Positions 51,721 to 59,897 of a stretch of 64,000 nt of DNA are shown piece by piece. Numbering within the stretch: the first letter of the stretch is position 1; each line of letters starts with the position of its first letter. The notes below the pieces were generated by a model that searched no databases, was not told the DNA's origin, and was given only the letters and a program-made list of their open reading frames with translations. This DNA comes from an uncultured Candidatus Melainabacteria bacterium (GTDB taxonomy: Bacteria > Cyanobacteriota > Vampirovibrionia > Gastranaerophilales > Gastranaerophilaceae), in assembly GCA_947090755.1 (NCBI GenBank), contig CAMUPF010000005.1, positions 28,111-92,110 of the forward strand, in the 5' to 3' direction. Position numbers and translations under genes: made by a program.

Positions 51721-52741
51721 ATGAAAAAAGATAGTGTATCAATTTATGCAGGGGGGGGGGGGGCCTCTCTTAACCGGCTTCACAATGGCAGAAATCCTGT
51801 TATCCCTAACAATAATTGGCGTAGTCGCTGCGATAACGCTTCCGTCGCTGACCGGCAACATTAACGAACGAACATGGAACACGCAACGAAAAGCATTATA
51901 TGCTCGTTTCAGCCAAGCAATTGCACTCATGCCCGCGTTAAACGGTTACGGAACCTTGCGGGCGGCAACCGCGGCAAGTGGTGAAACTCCTGCGCAAGAG
52001 GCCGTCGATACCGCGGCTGAAACTTTCGTCACTGAAGGACTCGCTAAAGTCCTCAAAATTAATAATATCTGCGACAGTGACCACTTGGCGGACTGTGGAT
52101 TGCCTACAAAATACACCAATTATTCCGGGAATATCGCTGATTTTCCGATAGATTTTACGACTTTAAACAGTCAGTTTACAAGTCTTAATTTTAACGGTAA
52201 TTACTATTCACAACTTAATACAAAGGCCGCGGCGTTTGAAACCCAAAACGGTGAAAGTATAGCTGTTTTTTACAATCCAAACTGTCGCAACCGTACGGTT
52301 TCTGCCGCTGATTATTTAAATAATATGAGTCTTCCGTGGACTTATACCCAACCTTGGGTTTGTGCGAATTTTATATTTGACTTGAACGGCAATAAAGGCC
52401 CTAACACTGTTGGTAAGGACATCGGGTTTATTACAGCACTTTATTCAACGGATAGCAGTGTCGTAATGCCTCAGCCAGCATTGAATGACGCGGTTTCTAG
52501 CCCTGTAAGTTATCTAAATGCGCAGTCTCACTGCGTTAAACAAGATTCAACATTAAGATTGCCGACAATTGATGAACTTATTTCTATGTATGTTAATCGT
52601 AACTTGTTATCAATAGGCGATGAGCACGGCCATTATCTCTCTTCTTCCGTAGAAAAAGGCGGACGTTGGATTATGGCTATCTATGTAGGTACGACCAGAA
52701 TCGATGCCGCTAACGGTTACATCCGTTGTGTAAAACGCTAA
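51721..52741 (+). CDS. Phase-variable prepilin-like protein, copy 5 (OFF, 13 G)
   Basis: ATG 51721 reads MKKDSVSIYAGGGG; with 13 Gs the frame ends at TAA 51862-51864 after 47 aa. With 12 Gs the product is 339 aa and the leader is only 19 aa ([17 protein letters not shown]), with no repeat insert. It therefore shows the probable ancestral leader. The mature part has [19 protein letters not shown], the Cys pairs, [16 protein letters not shown] and a C-terminus of the same domain type (LRLPTIDELISMY, HYLSSSVEKG, IRCVKR). An ATG at 51746 (ATGCAG then the Gs) is in the pilin frame in the 13-G state, as in copy 2, but has no visible ribosome site. Role as pilin or adhesin is inferred. Confidence 0.8.
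51751..51763 (+). repeat. Poly-G tract, 13 bases (pilin copy 5)
   Basis: Thirteen uninterrupted Gs. One fewer joins the leader to [14 protein letters not shown]. Confidence 0.9.
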
Positions 52742-52768
52742 AAAAGGCGGGTTAACCGCCTTTTTTTA
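52740..52768. terminator. Bidirectional terminator after pilin 5
   Basis: AAAAAAGGCGG, loop GTTAA and CCGCCTTTTTTT. The kdsB stop codon lies in the loop, so both convergent genes share it. Confidence 0.9.
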
Positions 52769-53483
52769 CTATTGATTTGAACTTTTCTAAATCTTCTTTT
52801 GTGTCAATTCCAACAGGTACAAAGTCTACGACTGTCGTTTTGATTCTCATTCCGTTTTGAAGCGCGCGAAGTTGTTCAAGGCTTTCTGCAACTTCAAGCT
52901 GTGATTGCGAAAGCTTTGTCATTCTTTTCAAGGCTTCGCGTTTGTAGCCGTAAATTCCCAAGTGCCCATAGAAAGTCGCAACGTCAGTGTTTCTTTCATA
53001 AGGGATTTTTGAACGTGAGAAGTAAAGCGCGTAACCGTGGTTGTCTTTAACGCATTTTACCAAATTCGGGTTGTTGATTTCTTCTTCATCTGTCAAAACA
53101 CGTAATAATGTGGAAATGTCGGCTTCTGAATCCTCAAGAACATTTCTCATAACGGCGTCTATGCTCTCCGGCGTGATTAGAGGTTCGTCGCCTTGAAGGT
53201 TGACTACATGAGTGATTTCAGGATGTCTGTCCATAACCTCCTGAATCCTGTCGCTGCCGCATTTGTGGTTAGCGGAAGTCATTTCGACGTCACCGCCAAA
53301 AGCCTTAACAGCGTTGAAAATTCTCTCGTCATCTGTTGCAACAATAATCAAATCCGCTAATGTCGCTTGGACCGCTTTTTCGTATACCCACTGAATAATA
53401 GGTTTACCTTCGACTTCGATTAACGGTTTACCCTCTAATCTGCTAGAACCGTATCTTGCAGGAATTATAATTGCTGTTGTCAT
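52752..53483 (-). CDS. kdsB: 3-deoxy-manno-octulosonate cytidylyltransferase
   Basis: A 243-aa enzyme that activates Kdo as CMP-Kdo for LPS inner-core synthesis. The nucleotide-binding start AIIIPARYGSSRLEGKPL, the segment VVNLQGDEPLI and the conserved HLGIYGYKREAL are all present. The start at 53483 is chosen because the family begins with TTAIIIPARY and a GAGGTAGAG ribosome site precedes it; a longer frame to 53561 is coded by repeat-like DNA. Shows that the cell makes Kdo-containing LPS. Downstream of prmA on the same strand. Confidence 0.96.
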   Translation of the reverse strand: MTTAIIIPARYGSSRLEGKPLIEVEGKPIIQWVYEKAVQATLADLIIVATDDERIFNAVKAFGGDVEMTSANHKCGSDRIQEVMDRHPEITHVVNLQGDEPLITPESIDAVMRNVLEDSEADISTLLRVLTDEEEINNPNLVKCVKDNHGYALYFSRSKIPYERNTDVATFYGHLGIYGYKREALKRMTKLSQSQLEVAESLEQLRALQNGMRIKTTVVDFVPVGIDTKEDLEKFKSIVKKGG

Positions 53484-53489
53484 ATCTCT

Positions 53490-53590
53490 ACCTCTTTTTC
53501 TCTTGCTCGACTCGCGTTTAACGGGTCTCCGGAACCTGTTTGCCCTGTTCACACAGGTCAATCCGTTCCTGCGCCCTCAGCTCGCTCGCG
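53490..53590. repeat. GC-rich repeat-like segment between kdsB and prmA
   Basis: Base composition differs from neighbouring genes. On the minus strand it contains GAGCGAGCTGAGGGC and CGCGAGTCGAGCAAGAG, resembling pieces of the pilin leader inserts (GAGCAAGCTGAGCAGAGC, GCGAGAGTCGAGCGC). It supplies the last codons of prmA. Confidence 0.4.
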
Positions 53591-54472
53591 CACGATAAAT
53601 CCAACCCATTGATTTTGATGAAGTTCGTGGACGATTTCCAGGTTACAACGTTTTATTGCTTCCAAAACGATTGGGGCTTTTTCATCCAGAATTCCGCTGA
53701 GCGCGATGTGACCGCCTTTTTTCGTAATGCGTTGTAAATCTTCCATAATTTCATTCAAAACGTTATGTAGAATATTGGCCATCACAAAGTCAAATTGACG
53801 CGTAATATTAGAAGATGTGCCAAGTTCAAACTCGCATTCAACATTATTTTTTAATGCGTTTTCTTTCGCAACGTCAATAACGGTGTCGTCGTTATCACAG
53901 CCGTAAACATAATTAGCGCAGAATTTCTTTGCACAAACCGCTAGAATTCCTGAACCGGTGCCGATATCTGCCACATCTTTACCTTTGACACCTATAATTT
54001 CAATGGCTTTCATACAAAGCTGTGTTGTCGGGTGAGTTCCGGTGCCAAACGCACAACCAGGCTCTAGACGGATAACAACTTCGCCTTCTTTTTCTGCGTA
54101 TTCAAGCCAATCGGGAACCACTATGATTTTGTCTGTAACTCGGGTAATATCCCATTTTTCTTTCCATTTTTTAGACCAGTCTTCGTTTTCTTTTTCGGTT
54201 AAAGAATATTCCCAGCTTCCGAGCATTTCATCTGTAAATCCGCGGCTAAGAAGAACCTTGCGGTATTCTCCGAATAACGAATCAAGTGCCTGCGGCCGTT
54301 CGGTTAAAAAGACTTTTAGTGTACCCTGCGTAGTTGATGTCATTTCTAAATCTTTATAGGCTTCTTCGGCCAGAATTACGCCTTCGCACGGAAGATTTTC
54401 AAAACAAAATTCGGAAACGATATCTTCTATTTCAGGGTTGATTTTAATCAATAATTCAAAGTAGGTTTTCAT
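53558..54472 (-). CDS. prmA: Ribosomal protein L11 methyltransferase
   Basis: A 304-aa SAM-dependent enzyme that trimethylates ribosomal protein L11. The N-terminal substrate-recognition domain (1-60) precedes IRLEPGCAFGTGTHPTTQLC and the SAM site DVADIGTGSGILAVCA. DFVMANILHNVL is the NPxY-like catalytic segment (here ANIL). The last ten residues (RERAEGAGTD) are encoded by repeat-like DNA and are probably not part of the original gene. Its ATG overlaps the accA stop by 4 bases (ATGA). Confidence 0.94.
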   Translation of the reverse strand: MKTYFELLIKINPEIEDIVSEFCFENLPCEGVILAEEAYKDLEMTSTTQGTLKVFLTERPQALDSLFGEYRKVLLSRGFTDEMLGSWEYSLTEKENEDWSKKWKEKWDITRVTDKIIVVPDWLEYAEKEGEVVIRLEPGCAFGTGTHPTTQLCMKAIEIIGVKGKDVADIGTGSGILAVCAKKFCANYVYGCDNDDTVIDVAKENALKNNVECEFELGTSSNITRQFDFVMANILHNVLNEIMEDLQRITKKGGHIALSGILDEKAPIVLEAIKRCNLEIVHELHQNQWVGFIVRERAEGAGTD

Positions 54473-55419
54473 TCTTGAAAAGCGCCCATTCTTCTGAATT
54501 TGTCGTATCTGTCTTTTTTAAGCTCATCCGCTGACATTTTAGACAGTTCTTTAAGGCTTTCTAAAATAGTTGCTTTTAAGCTTTCAGTCATTTCTTTATG
54601 GTCAGTGTGCGCACCGCCTAAAGGTTCTTTGATTTCGCCGTCAATTATGCCTAATTTAAGCAAGTCAGGGGCAGTTATTTTAAGCGCGTTTGCCGCATCA
54701 GCCGCACGAGCAGCGTCGCGGTAAAGAATTGAAGCGCAGCCTTCCGGTGAAATTACTGTGTAATAAGCGTGTTCAAGCAAGAAAACTTTATTTGCAACAG
54801 CAAGACCCAACGCACCGCCGGAGCAGCCTTCGCCTGTTATAACTGCGATGACAGGAACATTTAATTTCGCCATATCGCGCAGGTTAACCGCGATTGCGCC
54901 GCCCTGATTGGTTTCTTCGGCGCTGATACCCGGATAAGCCCCGGGGGTGTCGATTAATGTTATGATTGGCATGTTAAATTTACTTGCGTGTTTGAACAGT
55001 CTTAAAGCTTTTCTGTAACCTTGAGGCTGTGGCATGCCGAAATTATATTCTAAATTTTCTTTAGTTGATTTGCCTTTCATCGTGCCGATAATCATAACCG
55101 GTTTGCCATCAAGTTTAGCGATACCGCCGATGATTGCTCTGTCGTCCATTCCTTCGCGATCGCCGTGAAGTTCGATGAAGTTTTCACACATATTGTTTAC
55201 GTAATCCAAAAAATTCGGACGTTCAGGGTGTCTTGCAATCTGTAGTTTTTGTGAAGGCTTAAGATTTGCGTATAATTCTTTTTTGCAATCGTTTGCCTGT
55301 TGTTCAAAATTTTCTATTTCTTTATGTAAATCCATGCCTGACTCCGTACTGATTTTTTTGAATTCTTCTATTTTTTTCTCTATTTCCATTATTGGCTTTT
55401 CGAAATCCAAAACTGTCAT
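54469..55419 (-). CDS. accA: Acetyl-CoA carboxylase carboxyltransferase subunit alpha
   Basis: A 316-aa subunit that transfers the carboxyl group from biotin carrier protein to acetyl-CoA, committing to fatty acid synthesis. VLDFEKPIMEIEKKIEEFK at the start, RPNFLDYVNNMCENF, GHREG-type LHGDREGMDDRAI, TPGAYPGISAEE and ITGEGCSGGALGLAVAN are family hallmarks. The start at 55419 is preferred because AAAGAGGT lies in front of it and the family begins there. It follows accD by 16 bases or so, forming accD-accA with prmA downstream. Confidence 0.96.
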   Translation of the reverse strand: MTVLDFEKPIMEIEKKIEEFKKISTESGMDLHKEIENFEQQANDCKKELYANLKPSQKLQIARHPERPNFLDYVNNMCENFIELHGDREGMDDRAIIGGIAKLDGKPVMIIGTMKGKSTKENLEYNFGMPQPQGYRKALRLFKHASKFNMPIITLIDTPGAYPGISAEETNQGGAIAVNLRDMAKLNVPVIAVITGEGCSGGALGLAVANKVFLLEHAYYTVISPEGCASILYRDAARAADAANALKITAPDLLKLGIIDGEIKEPLGGAHTDHKEMTESLKATILESLKELSKMSADELKKDRYDKFRRMGAFQE

Positions 55420-55435
55420 TATTACCTCTTTTTCA

Positions 55436-56311
55436 TTATACTTTTGCGGCTTTGTGCATTTCAAGAATATCTGATAACGTTTTTTTCAAATCTTTGCGTG
55501 AAGAGACGACATCAATTTGTCCGTATTTCATCAAATATTCAGCGGTCTGGAAATCAGCCGGAAGTTTTTGTCTGATAGTCTGTTCAATAACTCTTCTGCC
55601 TGCAAAACCGATTCTTGCGCCCTGTTCAGCTACGATAATGTCACCGAGCATCCCAAAACTTGCTGTTATGCCGCCGAAAGTCGGTTCTGTCAGGACGTTA
55701 ATATATAAAAGCCCTTCGTCATCAAGTCTTGATGCTGCGCAGGAGGTTTTAGCCATTTGCATTAAGCTTAACGCACTTTCCTGCATTCTTGCACCGCCTG
55801 ACGATGTAATCGCAATGACCGGAAGTTTTAGTTCAATGGCTTTTTCCATAATTCTTGTAACTTTTTCGCCTACAACGCTTCCCATTGAACCACCCATGTA
55901 GTCAAAATCCATAACAGCAAACGCTGCTTTCTGGCCGTTAATTTCACCGATACCGGTTATTACGGCTTCGTCAAGGCCTGTTTTTTTATAGGCTTTTTCA
56001 AGTCTTTCAATATAAGGTTCTGTGTCCACAAATTCAAGCGGATCGGTTGGTTTAATATTCGCGTTGATTTCTTCGAATGTGTTTTCGTCGATAAGCAGAT
56101 TGATTCTTTTTCTTGCGTTTATTCTAAAGTGGTAATTGCACACCGGACAAACCATATCGTTGTCTTCAATGTCTTTTTTAAGAAGCTGGGCGTCGCAGTG
56201 AACACATTTAGTCCACAAATCCGGATTCATATCAACTTCAACTTTAGCTTCCAGCGCACGTCTTTGAATCTGTGCTTCTTTACGTTTCTCAAACCAATCT
56301 TGAATTGTCAT
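55436..56311 (-). CDS. accD: Acetyl-CoA carboxylase carboxyltransferase subunit beta
   Basis: A 291-aa partner of AccA. The N-terminal zinc ribbon has LWTKCVHCDAQL and MVCPVCNYHFRI (four Cys). The crotonase-like core follows with FAVMDFDYMGGSMGSVVGEK, ITSSGGARMQESALSLMQM and FAGRRVIEQTIRQ. The start at 56311 (MTIQDWFEKRKEAQI) matches the family; an upstream GTG adds residues without support. First gene of the accD-accA-prmA-kdsB series on the minus strand. Confidence 0.96.
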   Translation of the reverse strand: MTIQDWFEKRKEAQIQRRALEAKVEVDMNPDLWTKCVHCDAQLLKKDIEDNDMVCPVCNYHFRINARKRINLLIDENTFEEINANIKPTDPLEFVDTEPYIERLEKAYKKTGLDEAVITGIGEINGQKAAFAVMDFDYMGGSMGSVVGEKVTRIMEKAIELKLPVIAITSSGGARMQESALSLMQMAKTSCAASRLDDEGLLYINVLTEPTFGGITASFGMLGDIIVAEQGARIGFAGRRVIEQTIRQKLPADFQTAEYLMKYGQIDVVSSRKDLKKTLSDILEMHKAAKV

Positions 56312-56410
56312 ATATAAAAAATCCCTAATTAATCTATTTACCAATCGAGTATAACATAAAGAATAATCGCGTACAAGTTTGTGACGAAAAAGTTAACATT
56401 TAGGCCTTTT

Positions 56411-56498
56411 TGTCATGCTGAACTCGTTTCAGCATCTGTCCGGTGTGACCGTAAGAACGTTACGTGGGATAGATTCCGAAACAAGTTCGGAATGACGG
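56411..56498. repeat. Palindromic intergenic repeat, family B
   Basis: It begins TGTCATGCTGAACTCGTT and ends AAGTTCGGAATGACGG, with terminal GTCAT/ATGAC and two internal hairpins. The same element is translated inside pilin copy 2 (23330-23417). It lies between accD and thrB. Confidence 0.85.
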
Positions 56499-56553
56499 AC
56501 ATTTGGTTTTTTATTTTTGTGGTAATATGTTAATGATAAAATCGAGAGGAAAT

Positions 56554-57492
56554 ATGAAAGTAAGTGTAAAAGTACCCGCGACATCAGCGAATTTAGGCCC
56601 CGGATTTGATACTATGGGGATGGCATTCCCTTTATATAATACTGTAACGATTGAAGAAACGGTTATGCCCGGTTCCGGCGTATTAATCGAACTTGTGTCT
56701 GATTTTGATTACAGGGATAAAGCGCTTCTTGAGCATGTTCCTGTCGATGAAAACAGTATTATTTATAAGGCGGTTGAACTTCTTTATAATTCAATCGGGC
56801 AGACTCCTGCCGAATTGAAAATTACCGTGGATTCTAAAATTCCTATGACAAGAGGGTTGGGAAGCAGTTCGTCAGTAATCGTCGGTGCGCTGATTGCAGC
56901 CAATGAACTTCTTGGCCGCCCTGCAGATGAAGCGGCTTTGCTTTCTATTGCCGCGGAAATCGAAGGCCACCCTGATAATGTAGCTCCGGCAATACTTGGT
57001 GGGGTACTTATGGCTTCAATTCAGGAAGATGCCAGTGTAGTTTATAAAAAACTTCCGTGGCCGGAGGAATGGAAAGTTACAGCCTGTGTGCCTGACTTTG
57101 AACTTTCAACTGAAATTGCACGTTCGGTATTACCTAAAGAAGTTCCGATGAAAGACGCCATATTTAACGCGCAAAGAACCGCAATGTTTGTTGACGCAAT
57201 TCATACAAAAGACTCTGCGCTTATGAAACTTGCGCTTCAAGATAAACTCCATCAGCCTTATCGGATGAACCTTATGCCAGGACTTGATAAGATTATGGAA
57301 CAGCTAAAATATGAAGAAAATGTCCTCGGGTGTGTTGTAAGCGGTGCAGGTTCTACTATCTTATTGATTACAGAAAATAACGGTGCAGAGAAGGCAAAAG
57401 CTATTGTAAAAAACATCTGGCACGATTTAAACGTAAAAGTCGACATGTACGATTTCCCTATTGATATCAACGGTGCGCAGATAATTAGTTAA
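56554..57492 (+). CDS. thrB: Homoserine kinase
   Basis: A 312-aa GHMP-family kinase that phosphorylates homoserine for threonine synthesis. The N-terminus VKVPATSANLGPGFDTMGMA is diagnostic. The ATP loop is PMTRGLGSSSSVIVGALIAA, and LGCVVSGAGSTILLI is the C-terminal GHMP motif. The start at 56554 is chosen from the GAGAGG ribosome site and the usual family start; the longer frame from 56503 enters repeat-derived DNA. Other threonine genes are not adjacent. Confidence 0.96.
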   Translation: MKVSVKVPATSANLGPGFDTMGMAFPLYNTVTIEETVMPGSGVLIELVSDFDYRDKALLEHVPVDENSIIYKAVELLYNSIGQTPAELKITVDSKIPMTRGLGSSSSVIVGALIAANELLGRPADEAALLSIAAEIEGHPDNVAPAILGGVLMASIQEDASVVYKKLPWPEEWKVTACVPDFELSTEIARSVLPKEVPMKDAIFNAQRTAMFVDAIHTKDSALMKLALQDKLHQPYRMNLMPGLDKIMEQLKYEENVLGCVVSGAGSTILLITENNGAEKAKAIVKNIWHDLNVKVDMYDFPIDINGAQIIS

Positions 57493-57593
57493 CCAATTGT
57501 TACAAAAAGTTTACAATTCATGTTCTAAAAAGGCAATTTAAGCGCGATATATTACTTTATATATGTAACGAGGACTAATTAAGGTGATACGCT

Positions 57594-58130
57594 ATGATTG
57601 CTAATATTTTTGGACGAATATTTGCTAAACAGCAGAAACTTACGGCACAAGCCAAAGTTTCCCGTATCAATCGTGAAATCGCAAGAATCACGAAGAACAT
57701 TGGTCGTGCGGAAAGACAGGCTAGTCAACAAAAAAGAGCCGCAATAAATTCTGTTAAACAACAATATTCTATATTTGGCCAATCAAGTATAGCGGCCGGT
57801 CTGGCTAAGAGTGAACAATTCTCATCATTATTTAAAGATGGAGCAATGGATTATAATGTAGCACAGGAAAATAAAGCACTTTATGATGAATACAACAAAA
57901 TGGTTCAAACACAAACAATGATGGCTCAAAATGCATTACAACAACAACTCGATGCTATCGAAGAACAATATGAACAATTCCAGGAAATTCAACTTCAAGC
58001 AATGAAAGACGAACAAGCTGATCTCGAAGCTGAAAAAGCAACCGCAGAAGCTCAAGTTCAACTTTACGAAGGTATGGAACAACAAGAAAAACAATTTGCT
58101 GACAGCAACATCAAGAATATGTTTAGCTAA
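57594..58130 (+). CDS. Gln-rich coiled-coil protein of unknown function
   Basis: A 178-aa protein, almost entirely helical. Residues 1-60 are basic (RINREIARITKNIGRAERQ), the middle is neutral, and the end is an acidic, Gln-rich coiled coil (QNALQQQLDAIEEQYEQFQE, EQADLEAEKATAEAQVQL). There is no signal peptide or membrane segment. The composition recalls small structural or secreted helical proteins, but no family was recognised. It is monocistronic, with its own terminator and unusually uniform codon choice (CAA, GAA, GCT), compatible with strong expression. Start set by AAGGTG before the ATG. Confidence 0.6.
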   Translation: MIANIFGRIFAKQQKLTAQAKVSRINREIARITKNIGRAERQASQQKRAAINSVKQQYSIFGQSSIAAGLAKSEQFSSLFKDGAMDYNVAQENKALYDEYNKMVQTQTMMAQNALQQQLDAIEEQYEQFQEIQLQAMKDEQADLEAEKATAEAQVQLYEGMEQQEKQFADSNIKNMFS

Positions 58131-58180
58131 GGCAGCATAAAAAGTCGGCAATAGGAATTAAGATAAAGGAAACAGGAATA

Positions 58181-58209
58181 AAAAAGGCTCGCAAAAGCGG
58201 GCCTTTTTT
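58181..58209 (+). terminator. Intrinsic terminator after the coiled-coil gene
   Basis: AAGGCTCGC, loop AAAA, GCGGGCC then TTTTTT. It also insulates nadB. Confidence 0.85.
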
Positions 58210-58221
58210 GTCCGAAAAATC

Positions 58222-58250
58222 TTGACGGTGTATATTGTTTGCCATAAAAT
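58222..58250 (+). promoter_or_regulatory. Promoter of nadBC
   Basis: TTGACG (58222-58227), a 17-base spacer and TAAAAT (58245-58250), 25 bases before the nadB ATG. Confidence 0.65.
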
Positions 58251-58274
58251 GTTGGTTAATAGGATTTTGTAATC

Positions 58275-59897
58275 ATGAAATATTCAATATACTCCGCAGT
58301 CGTTGTAGGGAGCGGGATAGCCGGACTTTATGCAGCGCTCGGCATGAACAGACATTTAGAGCTTTCAGATAACATTTTACTCGTCACTAAAGCAAATCTG
58401 GGTGAAAGTAATTCACATTATGCGCAGGGCGGCATGGTCGGTGTAATGACTGAAAATAAGGAGGATTCGATTGCCTCTCATGTCAGTGATACACTCAAGG
58501 CAGGTGCCGGATTGAATCTTGAAGATACCGTTAAAATTATTTCGGAAAATTCTGACTCGGTAATAAAGGATTTGATGAACTACGGCGTTGAATTTGATAA
58601 GACGGAAGATGGTAAACTCTGCTACACTCTTGAGGCTGCACACAGTGTAAGGCGTGTGCTTCATTCCGGTGGTGACGCTACGGGCAGAAGAATTCAGGAA
58701 TCTCTGGCCAGAACGATTCGTGAAACCGGCGGAATTGATGTTTATGAATATTATATTGCAGTTGATTTGCTGTTGAATTCTGATGGAGAATGTAAAGGCG
58801 TTGTTCTTTTTAACACTGTTACTAAAGAGTATGAAGTGATATATTCTTCTGTTGTGATACTTGCAACGGGCGGAATCGGACAGTTATATAAATATACGAC
58901 TAATCCTGAAGGTGCAACGGGTGATGGTCTTGCACTCGCATATAATGCAGGTGTTCAGTTGCGTGATATGGAGTTCGTACAATTCCATCCGACTGCATTT
59001 GCCGCTGAAGGTGTTAAAAACCGCTCGCTTATTACAGAAGCTTTACGCGGTGAAGGTGCAAAACTTGTTCACAAAGACGGTTCTGAATTTATGGAAAAAT
59101 ATGACGCGCGTAAAGAACTTGCACCCCGTGATATCGTAACCCGTGCTATTTGCCGCGAAATGATTGCACATAATGTAGAAAATGTTTATCTTACGGCTGC
59201 TCATATAGGTAAAGAAAAACTTGCACAAAGGTTCCCGACCATATCCAGAATTTGCCGTAAATATGGTGTAGATATTACAAGAGATTTGATTCCGGTTGCG
59301 CCTGCAGCGCATTATTTTATGGGCGGCATTGTTGCGGATGTTTCCGGTCAAACGGAAATTAAAGGACTTTACGCAATAGGAGAAACAGCGTCTACAGGTT
59401 TGCATGGCGCAAATCGTCTTGCAAGCAACTCCCTTTTAGAGTGTGTTGTTTGCGCTCATAATCTTGTAGAGGCTTTGAAAAAAACGGATTTGAGTGCACC
59501 GAAACAGATTGATACAGAGATTAAAAGCGTAATCGACCGTTATAGCGATGAAACACAGGTTGACGAAACAATTGATGTAGATGTTGAAATTCTCATTCAG
59601 CAGTTAAAAGATTTGATGTGGGAAAAGGTCGGAATCTTTAGAGATGAACTTTCGCTTAAAAGTGCGCTTGTAGAACTGAATAAATTTGTGTTAAATTTTA
59701 ACCGCGATTATAAATGCCTTTCCCAACAAGAATATGAGTTTAGAAACATGCTAATCGTTGCCAGAGCAATAACGATTTCGGCATTGAACAGGCAGGAATC
59801 CCGCGGTGCACATTATAGAAACGATTTTCCGCAATGTGGAAGTGAGGCAAAACACAGTTATTTTAAAAAAGATATGGAGAAAAATACATTATGTTAA
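58275..59897 (+). CDS. nadB: L-aspartate oxidase
   Basis: A 540-aa FAD enzyme that oxidises aspartate to iminoaspartate, the first step of de novo NAD synthesis. The dinucleotide-binding start VVVGSGIAGLYAALGM, the FAD loop SNSHYAQGGM, RVLHSGGDATGRRI, QFHPTAFA and the Arg of ESRGAHYRNDFP mark the succinate dehydrogenase/aspartate oxidase family. nadB is preferred over SdhA because nadC follows with a 7-base overlap. nadA, the next pathway enzyme, is not in this window. Confidence 0.96.
   Translation: MKYSIYSAVVVGSGIAGLYAALGMNRHLELSDNILLVTKANLGESNSHYAQGGMVGVMTENKEDSIASHVSDTLKAGAGLNLEDTVKIISENSDSVIKDLMNYGVEFDKTEDGKLCYTLEAAHSVRRVLHSGGDATGRRIQESLARTIRETGGIDVYEYYIAVDLLLNSDGECKGVVLFNTVTKEYEVIYSSVVILATGGIGQLYKYTTNPEGATGDGLALAYNAGVQLRDMEFVQFHPTAFAAEGVKNRSLITEALRGEGAKLVHKDGSEFMEKYDARKELAPRDIVTRAICREMIAHNVENVYLTAAHIGKEKLAQRFPTISRICRKYGVDITRDLIPVAPAAHYFMGGIVADVSGQTEIKGLYAIGETASTGLHGANRLASNSLLECVVCAHNLVEALKKTDLSAPKQIDTEIKSVIDRYSDETQVDETIDVDVEILIQQLKDLMWEKVGIFRDELSLKSALVELNKFVLNFNRDYKCLSQQEYEFRNMLIVARAITISALNRQESRGAHYRNDFPQCGSEAKHSYFKKDMEKNTLC

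Noticed and set aside
8012..51763. Homopolymer sequencing or assembly error as the full explanation of 12 versus 13 Gs
   Set aside because: Not excluded for the exact counts. But five separate tracts at the same position of the same gene family, all with intact frames on both sides, need a biological cause for the tracts themselves. Kept as the main caveat.
51734..52741. Pilin copy 5 starting at GTG 51734
   Set aside because: This frame is open only because of 13 Gs and has no ribosome site. The leader ATG 51721 fits the other family members.
8900..52741. Diversity-generating retroelement as source of the variable C-termini
   Set aside because: The fold type would suit it, but no reverse transcriptase, template repeat or accessory gene is in the window, and differences between copies are not limited to adenine positions as far as can be judged by eye.
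53484..53561. Longer N-terminus of KdsB (MTCVNRANRFRR)
   Set aside because: It is arginine-rich, encoded by repeat-like DNA and absent from the family; the start at 53483 has a ribosome site.
56503..56553. Longer N-terminus of ThrB
   Set aside because: The family starts at MKVSVKVPATSANLG, where a GAGAGG ribosome site lies; the extension enters repeat B flanks.
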